64,000 nucleotides of DNA from Candidatus Epilinea brevis (GTDB lineage: Bacteria > Chloroflexota > Anaerolineae > Epilineales > Epilineaceae), in the NCBI GenBank assembly GCA_016710785.1, contig JADJUE010000003.1, forward strand, positions 558,001-622,000. The letters are read 5' to 3'. Made by a program: the position numbers and the translations under genes. The notes beneath the pieces are model-generated. The model saw only the letters and a program-made list of their open reading frames with translations, was not told the DNA's origin and ran no database searches. Below are positions 51,813 through 60,411 of this stretch, in pieces (within the stretch, counting starts at the first letter, position 1; every line of letters begins with the position of its first letter).

Positions 51813-53081
51813 ATGTTCCTGGATGAAGCAGAAGTCGACGTGGTGGCCGGCCGGGGCGGAAACGGCCTGGCGACCTTCCGGCGGGAGAAGTTCGTGCTGC
51901 GCGGCGGTCCCTCCGGCGGGCATGGCGGTCGGGGCGGCGACGTGGTCCTGGTGGCCGACGAAGGGCTCAACACCCTCTACGCCTTCCGTTACACGACGCG
52001 CTTCTTGGCCGACAACGGCGGGCCCGGAGGACCCAACCAGATGCATGGCGCCAACGGCGCCCTGCGGGAGGTCAAGGTGCCGGTGGGGACGGTGATCCAC
52101 GACGCGGCGACCGGCGAGACCATCGGCGATCTGACCGTGCACGGCCAGCGGCTGGTCGTGGCGGCGGGCGGTCGGGGCGGCCGGGGCAATGTGGCCTTCA
52201 AGAACTCCGTCCGCCAGGCGCCGCGCTTCGCGGAGAAGGGCTTTCCCGGGCAGCAGCGCCGCCTGCGCTTGGAGCTCAAGCTCATCGCCGACGTGGGTTT
52301 GATCGGCATGCCCAATGCCGGCAAGAGCACCCTCCTGGCCGTGGTCAGCGCCGCCCGCCCCAAGATCGCCGACTATCCCTTCACCACCCTGGTGCCCAAC
52401 CTGGGCGTGGTCGAACTGGGCGAGCAGACCCTGGTGCTGGCCGATGTGCCGGGTCTGGTGGCGGGCGCCAGCAAGGGCCGCGGCCTGGGCGACCGCTTCC
52501 TGCGCCATGTGGACCGCACCCGCATCCTGGTCCACCTCCTGGACGGTTCGGCGGAGGACCCCATCGCCGACCTGCGGGTGATCAACGCCGAGCTGGCCGC
52601 CTTCAGCCCCCGCCTGGCCGCGCGGCCGCAGCTGGTGGTGGTCAACAAGATCGACCTGCCCGGCGTGCGCGAGCGCTGGCCCGACCTGCGCGCGCAGTTG
52701 GCAGAGGACCATCCCGATGCGATGGCCATCAGCGGCGCCACCGGCGAAGGGGTGCGCGACCTGCTGTGGGCCATCGCCGCGCAGGTGCGGGCCCTGCCAG
52801 CGCCGGAACCGACGCCCATCAGCCTGCCGGTGCTGCGGCCCGAGGCGGTGGATGCCGAGACGGTCAAGGTCGAGCTGTTGGGCGAGGGGCATTACCGCCT
52901 GACGGGTGAGCGGGTGGAGGTGGCCGCCGAGGTCACCGACTGGGACAACGAGCAGTCCATCGCCCGCTTCCAGCGGCTGCTGGACACCATGGGCGCCCGC
53001 GTCGCCTTGCGCGAGGCGGGCGTTGTGGACGGCGACATCGTGGCCATCGGCGAGGTGGTCGAGCTGGAATGGGTCGAATGA
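51813..53081 (+). CDS. obgE: GTPase ObgE/CgtA with C-terminal OCT domain
   Basis: A 422-residue ribosome-associated GTPase. The glycine-rich Obg fold (~1-155, GGPSGGHGGRGGDVVLVAD), the G domain with G1 GMPNAGKST near 167, DVPGLV as G3 and NKIDLPG as G4, and a C-terminal OCT domain (~345-422). Shares an operon with fRMsr, translin, nadD and rdgB, a common nadD context. The OCT domain is found in Firmicutes and some other phyla. Confidence 0.97.
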   Translation: MFLDEAEVDVVAGRGGNGLATFRREKFVLRGGPSGGHGGRGGDVVLVADEGLNTLYAFRYTTRFLADNGGPGGPNQMHGANGALREVKVPVGTVIHDAATGETIGDLTVHGQRLVVAAGGRGGRGNVAFKNSVRQAPRFAEKGFPGQQRRLRLELKLIADVGLIGMPNAGKSTLLAVVSAARPKIADYPFTTLVPNLGVVELGEQTLVLADVPGLVAGASKGRGLGDRFLRHVDRTRILVHLLDGSAEDPIADLRVINAELAAFSPRLAARPQLVVVNKIDLPGVRERWPDLRAQLAEDHPDAMAISGATGEGVRDLLWAIAAQVRALPAPEPTPISLPVLRPEAVDAETVKVELLGEGHYRLTGERVEVAAEVTDWDNEQSIARFQRLLDTMGARVALREAGVVDGDIVAIGEVVELEWVE

Positions 53082-53084
53082 GGC

Positions 53085-53726
53085 ATGGCCACGACCGCCC
53101 CGGTCACGAACGCCCCGGTCATGACCGCCCCGGTGATCGGGGTCTTCGGCGGCAGCTTCGACCCCATTCACCTGGGGCATCTGCTGGTGGCCGAGCAGGC
53201 CCGCGAGCAGCTGGGTCTGTCGGAGTTGCTGTTCATGCCGGCGGCGCGTTCGCCGCATAAGCGCGGCCAGGCGCCGGCGGCCGACGCCCATCGCCGGGCC
53301 ATGGTCGAACTGGCCATCGCCGACCATCCCGCCTTCGCCCTGAGCCTGGTGGATCTGGACCGACCGCCGCCCAGCTACACCGTCGACAGCCTGGCCCTGT
53401 TGCATGCGGCGCGGCCCAGGGCCGAATGGGTACTGGTCCTGGGCGCCGACAGCCTTGCCGGCCTGTCCACCTGGCGGGAACCGGCGCGGATCGCCGCCCA
53501 GGCGCGCCTGGCGGTGTTCGCGCGGCCGGGCGCTTCCCTGGACCTGGCGGCCCTGGAAACGCGGATGCCCTTCCTGGCCGGCCGCGTCGCCCTGCTCGAA
53601 GGCCCGCGTGTGGAGATCTCGGCCACCGATATCCGCCGCCGAGTGGCCCGGGGGCGTTCGATCCGCTACCTGGTGCCGGAGGCGGTCAGAGCCTACATCG
53701 AGACCCATGGTCTCTACGCCGCCTGA
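53085..53726 (+). CDS. nadD: Nicotinate-nucleotide adenylyltransferase
   Basis: A 213-residue NadD for NAD synthesis. GVFGGSFDPIHLGHLLVAEQ near 19-38 holds the HxGH motif, and EISATDIRRRV is near 185. The N-terminus contains a 3-fold repeat (APVT-NAPVM-TAPV) from a DNA repeat, and an alternative ATG at 53121 would skip most of it. Follows obgE by three bases. The usual rsfS partner is not seen. Confidence 0.95.
   Translation: MATTAPVTNAPVMTAPVIGVFGGSFDPIHLGHLLVAEQAREQLGLSELLFMPAARSPHKRGQAPAADAHRRAMVELAIADHPAFALSLVDLDRPPPSYTVDSLALLHAARPRAEWVLVLGADSLAGLSTWREPARIAAQARLAVFARPGASLDLAALETRMPFLAGRVALLEGPRVEISATDIRRRVARGRSIRYLVPEAVRAYIETHGLYAA
53091..53135. repeat. Three tandem 15-bp repeats at the 5' end of nadD
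   Basis: Units ACGACCGCCCCGGTC, ACGAACGCCCCGGTC and ATGACCGCCCCGGTG. The third contains an in-frame ATG and may be the ancestral start. Confidence 0.8.
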
Positions 53727-53741
53727 AGCACGGCCGCGCCG

Positions 53742-54335
53742 ATGCCCGTCCTCCTGATCGCCTCCACCAACCCCGGCAAGGTCGCCGAGTTCCGCGGGAT
53801 GCTGGTGGCCGCGGGCTGGGAGGTCCGCACGCCCGCGGACCTGGGCCTGGACCTGGCCGTGGCGGAGACCGGAGCGACCTTTCTGGACAACGCCGTCCTC
53901 AAGGCGCGCGCCTTCGCGGCGGCCGGTGGCCTGCCTGCCCTGGCCGACGACAGCGGTCTGGAGGTGGCGGCCCTCGACGGCGCGCCGGGCGTCCGCTCCG
54001 CCCGCTGGGTGCCGGGCAGCGACGCCGATCGTGTCGCCGCCCTCCTGGCCCGGCTGGCGGCGGTGCCGCTCGCCGGGCGCGGCGCCCGCTTCCGCGCCGC
54101 CTTGGCCCTGGCCTGGCCGGACGGCCGCCTGCTGACGGCGGAAGGCCAGGTGGCGGGCCGCATCGGCCTGCAGGCCCGCGGGGCGAGCGGCTTCGGCTAT
54201 GACCCGGTCTTCCTGGTGGAGGACGGGGGCCTCGACGGCCGGCGGACGATGGCGGAGTTGGATCCGGCCCACAAGGCGGCGCTCAGCCACCGCGCCCGCG
54301 CCTTGGCCGCCCTCCTGCGGCAGCTGCCGCGCTGA
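53742..54335 (+). CDS. rdgB: XTP/dITP diphosphatase (RdgB/HAM1)
   Basis: A 197-residue Ham1-family pyrophosphatase. LIASTNPGKVAEFRGML at the N-terminus, ADDSGLEVAALDGAPGVRSAR near 65, FGYDPVFLVEDG near 152 and AELDPAHKAALSHRARAL at the end. It removes non-canonical purine nucleotides. Last gene of the operon; converges on the M14 carboxypeptidase gene after a 38 nt gap with no clear hairpin. Confidence 0.95.
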   Translation: MPVLLIASTNPGKVAEFRGMLVAAGWEVRTPADLGLDLAVAETGATFLDNAVLKARAFAAAGGLPALADDSGLEVAALDGAPGVRSARWVPGSDADRVAALLARLAAVPLAGRGARFRAALALAWPDGRLLTAEGQVAGRIGLQARGASGFGYDPVFLVEDGGLDGRRTMAELDPAHKAALSHRARALAALLRQLPR

Positions 54336-54373
54336 TCCCCGCTGTGGCCCCCTCTGTGGCCCCCGGTCGGATC

Positions 54374-56404
54374 TCAGGGCGCGCGCAACAGCGGCAGGAC
54401 CAGCTCCGGGGCGCTGGTCGGCGATGCCGTGGGCGACAGGGCCGGCGCCTCCGTCGGCTCGGCCGCGACGGTGGGTAGCGGCGGCGGCGTCACCAGGATC
54501 TGCGGCTGACAGGGTTCCTTCGAACAGCGGTAGCGTGGATCGTTCCATTCGGGGCCGGCCCACCAACCGCCGAAATGGGCCGACAGGTCGGTGAAGGGCT
54601 CGATCCCACCCACGGTCAGACGCGGGCCGGCCGGGTCCAGGTCGAAGGACCAGCGGGCCAGCTCGACCCGATGCGGGCGGGTTCCCGAGGCCAGGATGGC
54701 CTCGGCCTCCAGGCGGTTGCCCTGGGCGCCCAAGGCGGTCAGCGGCACCCGCCAGCGTAGCTGCTCCGCATGGACCACGCGGTCACCCTCCGGCGCCAGC
54801 TCCAGGCGGCGGCCGTCCGCGGCGGTCAGGGTGACGCGCAGCCGGATGGGCATCACGCCTTCGCTGCCGATGGCGATGAGCAGCGCGTCGCCGTCCCGGC
54901 GCAAGGCGTTGAGGGCGATGTTGGGGCTGGCGGCCATCAGGTAGCGGGCCCAGCGGTCCCAGCGGTCGGCCACGGGCAGGATCCCCTCCGGGCGGGGGTT
55001 GAAGGAGAAGCCGGTCGCCTGGCCGACGGTGTAAGTGCCGGTAGCGCCCAGCCGTTCGATGCGGGTGATGCCGCTGTCGCCGAAGGTCTCGGGAGCGAAG
55101 GCCAGGGCGCCCATCTTGGCGTAGATGTAATCCATGGAGCTGCCCATGGCCACATAGAGACCCCGTGCCGTCCAGGTGCGGACGGTGCCGGGGAAGCCGT
55201 GCACGGCGGTCAACTGGCTGCCCTTGGCGCCCAGGAGCTCGTAGATCCCTTCGTCCGGCAAGGGATCCGACTCTGAATAGGCCCAGGGATGCAGCAGCAG
55301 GTCGGTGCCGGAATGGTAGGAGACCGACGCGGCGATGGTCCCGAGTTCGGCTACGTAGTCGCGCAGGGTGCGCACCTCGGGCTCTGACCAGGCGGCCGGG
55401 CCGCGGAAGGCGTCCGACCCTATCCGCGCGTCGCCGCCCTCCCAGAACCAGTCGTAGTTGCGGTTGGGATCCACGCCGCCCAGCGGATCTTCCTGAATCC
55501 GGCCGTCGCCGTCGGCGTCCACGCGCGCGATGGCGCGTCGCTCACCGCCCAGGGCCCCGGTGAAGCGCCCCAAGGCCTGCGGTTGGCCGATGACATGGCC
55601 CCGCCAATCGTCGACGAAGGGGTCCTGGGGATGGGCGTCGGCCCAGGCCTGGTCGAAGGTGTAGCGGCTGAGCGAGTCGGTGCCGTAGCCGTAGCTCAGG
55701 GGGGGATCCTCATCCACCTTGCCGTCGCCGTCGTCGTCGCAGCAGGCGGGGCTCAAGGTCTTGCGGTTGTTCTGGTTGTCGGCAAGCACCAAGGCGTTGC
55801 CATCGACGTTGACGCTGGGGATCACGTGAACCACCCGCGTGTCGAGGATGCGCGTGGCCACCGGATCCTTGCCGTAGCCGTCCACCAGGCGCCAGACGTT
55901 GTACAGGGCCACCTGGGCCGAGACCAGCTCGCGGGCGTGGTGCTGGGCGTCGATCAGGATCACCGGCCGGTCGGCGATGGGCTGGGGGGCGCGCGCGTTG
56001 GTCAGGCGGACGGCGTCGATGGGGCGGCCCTGCCAGCTGTGGCCGATGGTCTGGACCGTTACCAGGTCCGGATGCGCCGCGGCGAGATCCTGCAGGAAGG
56101 CGCGGATCTCCTCCGGGCTGGGGTAATGGCGGAAGTCCACCGGCGAGCCTTCGACCGGCGCCGGCAAGGGCTCCTGCGCGGCGACCTGGGGCGCGGCGGG
56201 TAGGGCGCCGGGCGGGAAGCGCTCGATGGCCGGGCCCGCGCCTTCCAGGATCTCGCCCAGGCTGTAGTCGTCGATCGCCAGCAGGCCGCCAAGGGCGTCG
56301 GGGGCGTTTGCGGAGGGCTGCCGGCGCGGCCCGCTCAAGAGGGTGATCAGCGCCAGGGTCAGGACGGAGCCCAGGATCAGCAAGGAGCGGCGGGGAGCGG
56401 GCAT
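54374..56404 (-). CDS. Secreted M14 zinc carboxypeptidase with calcium-loop inserts
   Basis: A 676-residue protein with an N-terminal membrane/signal segment (LLILGSVLTLALITLLSG, ~8-25). Catalytic parts: IDAQHHARELVSAQVAL with Zn His and Glu near 150-153, SVNVDGNALV, GVDPNRNYDWFW near 310, and VSYHSGTDLLLHPW. Two Asp-rich loops, DDDGDGKVDED (~225) and DADGDGRIQED (~296), look like calcium sites inserted near the active site. The C-terminal half (~480-640) is beta-rich. The tail has the Pro/Thr linker and ends APELVLPLLRAP. The ATG at 56404 follows GGAGG; an earlier GTG is rejected. Divergent from the subtilase. Confidence 0.88.
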   Translation of the reverse strand: MPAPRRSLLILGSVLTLALITLLSGPRRQPSANAPDALGGLLAIDDYSLGEILEGAGPAIERFPPGALPAAPQVAAQEPLPAPVEGSPVDFRHYPSPEEIRAFLQDLAAAHPDLVTVQTIGHSWQGRPIDAVRLTNARAPQPIADRPVILIDAQHHARELVSAQVALYNVWRLVDGYGKDPVATRILDTRVVHVIPSVNVDGNALVLADNQNNRKTLSPACCDDDGDGKVDEDPPLSYGYGTDSLSRYTFDQAWADAHPQDPFVDDWRGHVIGQPQALGRFTGALGGERRAIARVDADGDGRIQEDPLGGVDPNRNYDWFWEGGDARIGSDAFRGPAAWSEPEVRTLRDYVAELGTIAASVSYHSGTDLLLHPWAYSESDPLPDEGIYELLGAKGSQLTAVHGFPGTVRTWTARGLYVAMGSSMDYIYAKMGALAFAPETFGDSGITRIERLGATGTYTVGQATGFSFNPRPEGILPVADRWDRWARYLMAASPNIALNALRRDGDALLIAIGSEGVMPIRLRVTLTAADGRRLELAPEGDRVVHAEQLRWRVPLTALGAQGNRLEAEAILASGTRPHRVELARWSFDLDPAGPRLTVGGIEPFTDLSAHFGGWWAGPEWNDPRYRCSKEPCQPQILVTPPPLPTVAAEPTEAPALSPTASPTSAPELVLPLLRAP

Positions 56405-56761
56405 GGCGACCTCCACGGGGCGGGCAATGCGGCTGGGGGATGGGAGCGACAGGAAGGCAGGCGCCTCATGCTATCACGAAGGCTCGCGGTTCCGACCGGT
56501 CGCTGCCGGCGGAGGGCGGGCGCATTTTCATCGCAGGCCCATCCGTGATAGGCTTGCCGGCGTTTCGCCCGCCCCGCGCGTAGCGCCGGCCTGGCCACCG
56601 TCACGCTTTTCGGCCTGGCGACGTTGCAGGGCGTGTTCAACCCCGAACCATAGGCGCCGCCCGCGGGCGGCGCGATAATGGGCCCGCAGGTCACCGCAGA
56701 GCCGCTGCGTCATCGCCGGCGGCCGGTGCCCGCACCACGATCCTCAGGAGGGACCCCGAAC
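56405..56761. promoter_or_regulatory. Divergent intergenic region between the M14 and S8 genes
   Basis: It contains GATAAT (56674-56679), a candidate -10 for the subtilase, directly after a perfect 20-bp GC palindrome (56654-56673). An 8-bp inverted repeat, CTATCACG (56471-56478) and CGTGATAG (56544-56551), flanks the middle. No gene is seen here. Confidence 0.4.
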
Positions 56762-59700
56762 ATGAAGTTGCACCACCGGCCGTTGGCCGCCGCCCTGATG
56801 GCGGCCTCCATCCTGGTGTCCGGCCTGGGCAGCGGGGCGGCGGAGGCTCAGCAGTCCTCCGTCACCAAGCCGCTGAGCGCGGTCACCTTTGAAGGTGCCC
56901 CGCTAAGCCAGACCGACGGCGATGTGAGCGCCCCGGCGCTTGCCGATCTGGCGCCCGACGCGACGCTCGACCTGCTCGTCCGTCTGGATGCCCCCTCGCT
57001 CTACCAGGTCTTGGACCAGGTGGAGACCAACACGGCGGCCCTCCAGGACGCCAGCGTACCCATGAGCCTGGACGCCATCAGCAGCATCCACAACACCCTG
57101 AAGCAAGGGCAGGAGCCGGTCATCCAGGCCATTCAGGCCGCCGGCGGGCAGTTGGTCGAGCGCCTGCAGACGACGTCCAACGCCCTGCACGTGCGCATCC
57201 GCCGCGACCGGCTGGCCACCCTGGCCGCCATCCCGGGCATCCGCTCGATGGGCCGCATGCCCACCTTCCAGCTGACCTTGGGGGACGCGCGCCCGCATAT
57301 CGGCGCCACCAAGGTGGCTGAAGAGCTGGGCTTCACCGGCAAGGGCGTGACCATCGCGGTCATCGACACTGGCATCGACTACATGCACGCGGCCCTCGGC
57401 GGCCACGGCGACAAGGCCAAGCGCGACGCCGACGACGACACGGTGATCGAGGCGGGTACCTTCCCGACGGCCAAGGTGGTCGGCGGCTGGGACTTCGTCG
57501 GCTTCTTGTACGACGCCAACAACGCGGCCAACGCCACCCCCAAGCCGGACATGGACCCGATCGATGACGGCGGCCACGGCTCGCATGTCGCGGGCATCTC
57601 GGCCAGCCAGGGCGGCGGCAAGGTGGACAAGGGCATGGCCCCCGACGCCAAGCTGGTCTCCCTCAAGGTCTTCGGCGCCGGCGGCTCGACCAACATCACG
57701 GCCGGAGCCATGGAATGGGTGGCCAACCACAACCTGTACCTGGGCCAGGCTTCGGACAAGGTGCCCGGCACCCGGCCCGCCACCAAGATCGACGTGATCA
57801 ACATGAGCCTGGGCGCCGGCTTCGGCGGCGGCACCAAGGATTACGAAGAGGTGGTCGAGAGCCTGATCGAGCATGAGGTGACGGTGGTGGCCTCGGCCGG
57901 CAACTCCGGCCCCACGCCCTTCATCGTCGGCTCGCCCTCGGCCACGGAGAAGGTCCTGTCGGTCGCCAACTCGGTGGCGCCGGGCGAATCGGCCCTGGCC
58001 CTGAAGGTGAACTGGACCGCCGACGATGGGGCCAAGGAAGAGCTGCATGAGGCCCTCGAGGGCGCGGAGTGGATAGCCTCCCTGGCTTCCACCGGCGTGC
58101 GCACCGGCGAGCTGGCCTGGTACGGTCTGGCCTGCAATGACGACATGGGCAACCCCACGGCCCCGGTGCAGGACGTCACCGAGAAGATCGCCCTCATCGA
58201 GCGCGGCACCTGCCCCTTCTACGACAAGCTGGTCAACGCCGCCAAGATGGGCGCGACGGCCGCCGTGGTCTTCAGCGACGCCCGCCCCAAGACGGCCATG
58301 GGTTGCCTTGCCCCCTCGCCCTGCGAGACCAAGGTCGAGATCCCCGGGGTCATGATCGACAACGAGCCGGGTGTGGCCCTGAAGGACCTTCTGGTCGGCG
58401 GCACCGTGGTCACGGCCACCCTGGACCCGGCGTCGAAGATCGAGCAGATCTGGCTCACCGACACCATGGACGATTCCAGCAGCCGCGGCCCGGGGCGTTT
58501 CTACGCCCATATCAAGCCGCAGATCACGGCGCCCGGCCACAACATCTTCTCCGTGGCCAACGGCTCCGGCACCGAGGGGGTCAGCTTCAGCGGCACCTCC
58601 ATGTCCGGCCCGGCGGTGGCCGGCGTGACGGCCCTCCTGTGGGAGCGCAACAACACCCAGAACCTGGGCCTCAGCGCCGATGACATCGCCGCCCTGGCCA
58701 TGAACTACGCCGATCCGGTGATCCACCGCTCGCGCAACGACACCGGCCCGCTGGAGGGCGTGATGCGCCAGGGCGCCGGTTTGACGCAGGCCTACAAGAG
58801 CGCCGTGGCCCATACCCTGGTGCGCTCCGAGCGCGGTCTGGCGGAGCTCAGCTTCGGCGTGACGCATGCCGCGGGCGAGCCCACGACGAAGACCATCAAC
58901 CTGACGGTGCGCAACCTGTCAGACAAGGCGGCCTCCTACAAGCTGGACTACGCCTTCGCCTTCCCCGAGCAGGACGCCGACAGCGGCGTCACCCTGAGCT
59001 TCGAGCCGGACATGCTGGCCGTCGAGGGCGGCAAGTCGGCGCAGGTGGCGGTCACCCTGACGGCCGACCCGGCGGGGATGACGGAGTACGACGTCTACGG
59101 CGCCGCGCCGATCATGCCCGAGGACCGCTTCCAGGAGCAGGAGGTGGACGGCTACGTGCACCTCACCGAGGTCGACGCCGCGGGCATGGCGGTGGACAAG
59201 GGCGACGTGGTGGGTGTGCCCTTCCAGACCCTGCCCATGCGCAGCAGCTGCACGGTGCCGGATTCCATGGACGCCGTGTACCTGGGCCAGGAGAAGGACC
59301 AGACCCTGCCCCTGAGCTGGTCCAACGAATGCAACAACATCGGCCTGGCCGAGACCTTCTGGGCCCTGGGCCAGGATGACGAGGAGAGCGCCGCCGGCGA
59401 CTTCCCCGCCACCCTCGACGTGGCCGCGGTCGGCGTCCGCTACGGCGATCGCGTCTTCGCCGACAGCAGCGCCTCGCCGGTCCTGCAGTTCGGTGTGGCC
59501 ACCTTCCAGAGCAGCACCCTGGTCATCGACAGCCGCGTGTCCGTGTTCCTCGACTCGGACAAGGACGGGACCTTCGACTTCGTGGTCTTCCGCCTGGGCC
59601 AGGGCGTCAACGCCCTCAACGTCTTCGCCCCGGCGATGACCGGCGACGATGGCTACCCCGCTCCCATCGCCGATCAGGCCCAGTGGCTCGTCTTCAACGA

Positions 59701-60241
59701 CGTCGCCTTCCAGTCGGTGAACTACAACGTCCAGGACCTCTTCGCCAGCCTGACTCTTCCCCTGGAGCTCTTCGGCGCCGACGTGACCTTCGACGGCACG
59801 CTCAGCTTCGACTTCGCCGTGCAGGCGACGGACGACATGGGCGACTTCACCCCCGAGGGCCAGCCCAGCCCGGTCGGCGACTGGGCCCCGAGCGACGTCA
59901 AGGACGGTGGCCGCTACCACTTCGACCAGGCCCGGCTGGACTGCGTCAAGCTCATGACCGACGACAGCAACTGGATGGACATCGACGCGATGGCCGACCT
60001 GGAGGAGAACACAGGCAACGCCGACGCGGAGCTGTCATGGATCTGCGAGCCCGTGGCGACCGACGCCGAGCCGATGGACCTGGGCATCCTGACCCATTAC
60101 ATCAACAACATGCCGGGCATGGACTGGGGCCTCAGGGACATCATCCTGGGTCGGGAGCCGAACCCCATCCTCTACCTGCCGTTGGTGGTGCCCAACCACG
60201 ACCTGACCACGCCCTATGTGGAGCCCACCCCCACCCCGTGA
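56762..60241 (+). CDS. Secreted S8 subtilisin-like serine protease with PA domain
   Basis: An 1159-residue protein with a signal peptide (AAALMAASILVSGLGSGA). A propeptide region spans ~60-170. Catalytic triad: Asp in AVIDTGIDYM near 202, His in GGHGSHVAGI near 275, Ser in SGTSMSGPAVAG near 612, with the oxyanion Asn in SAGNSG. A PA domain (~445-550, ERGTCPFYDKL and IPGVMIDNEPGVAL) is inserted before the Ser block. A ~500-residue C-terminal beta-rich region ends with ILYLPLVVPNHD followed by a short EPTPTP end. The ATG at 56762 follows AGGAGG. It sits in an island of secreted enzymes. Confidence 0.93.
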   Translation: MKLHHRPLAAALMAASILVSGLGSGAAEAQQSSVTKPLSAVTFEGAPLSQTDGDVSAPALADLAPDATLDLLVRLDAPSLYQVLDQVETNTAALQDASVPMSLDAISSIHNTLKQGQEPVIQAIQAAGGQLVERLQTTSNALHVRIRRDRLATLAAIPGIRSMGRMPTFQLTLGDARPHIGATKVAEELGFTGKGVTIAVIDTGIDYMHAALGGHGDKAKRDADDDTVIEAGTFPTAKVVGGWDFVGFLYDANNAANATPKPDMDPIDDGGHGSHVAGISASQGGGKVDKGMAPDAKLVSLKVFGAGGSTNITAGAMEWVANHNLYLGQASDKVPGTRPATKIDVINMSLGAGFGGGTKDYEEVVESLIEHEVTVVASAGNSGPTPFIVGSPSATEKVLSVANSVAPGESALALKVNWTADDGAKEELHEALEGAEWIASLASTGVRTGELAWYGLACNDDMGNPTAPVQDVTEKIALIERGTCPFYDKLVNAAKMGATAAVVFSDARPKTAMGCLAPSPCETKVEIPGVMIDNEPGVALKDLLVGGTVVTATLDPASKIEQIWLTDTMDDSSSRGPGRFYAHIKPQITAPGHNIFSVANGSGTEGVSFSGTSMSGPAVAGVTALLWERNNTQNLGLSADDIAALAMNYADPVIHRSRNDTGPLEGVMRQGAGLTQAYKSAVAHTLVRSERGLAELSFGVTHAAGEPTTKTINLTVRNLSDKAASYKLDYAFAFPEQDADSGVTLSFEPDMLAVEGGKSAQVAVTLTADPAGMTEYDVYGAAPIMPEDRFQEQEVDGYVHLTEVDAAGMAVDKGDVVGVPFQTLPMRSSCTVPDSMDAVYLGQEKDQTLPLSWSNECNNIGLAETFWALGQDDEESAAGDFPATLDVAAVGVRYGDRVFADSSASPVLQFGVATFQSSTLVIDSRVSVFLDSDKDGTFDFVVFRLGQGVNALNVFAPAMTGDDGYPAPIADQAQWLVFNDVAFQSVNYNVQDLFASLTLPLELFGADVTFDGTLSFDFAVQATDDMGDFTPEGQPSPVGDWAPSDVKDGGRYHFDQARLDCVKLMTDDSNWMDIDAMADLEENTGNADAELSWICEPVATDAEPMDLGILTHYINNMPGMDWGLRDIILGREPNPILYLPLVVPNHDLTTPYVEPTPTP

Positions 60242-60259
60242 GCCAACCCGATCCGATCA

Positions 60260-60284
60260 GACCCGGCGGCCGGATCGCCGGGTC
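60260..60284 (+). terminator. GC hairpin after the subtilase gene
   Basis: GACCCGGC and GCCGGGTC, 8-bp stem, 9-nt loop, ~19 nt after the stop. Confidence 0.5.
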
Positions 60285-60303
60285 TGCGGATCAGATCCTG
60301 AAC

Positions 60304-60346
60304 ACAGCAAACCGGCGAAGCGCCCTGCGCCTCGCCGGTTTGCTGT
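60304..60346. terminator. Strong bidirectional terminator hairpin
   Basis: A perfect 15-bp stem (ACAGCAAACCGGCGA with its complement) around a 13-nt loop, between the convergent subtilase and CotH-like genes. A TTTGG follows on the plus strand. Confidence 0.75.
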
Positions 60347-60411
60347 TTGGGTGCGGGGTCAGACCGGCCACGCCAACGGCACCAGCCGGGAGCAAGTCGT
60401 CTGGTGCGGTC

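Noticed and set aside
50970..54566. 1198-codon minus-strand open frame
   Set aside because: Antisense to fRMsr, translin, obgE, nadD and rdgB, all firmly identified; a GC-rich shadow.
56903..58867. 654-codon minus-strand open frame
   Set aside because: Antisense to the subtilase catalytic domain; no family features.
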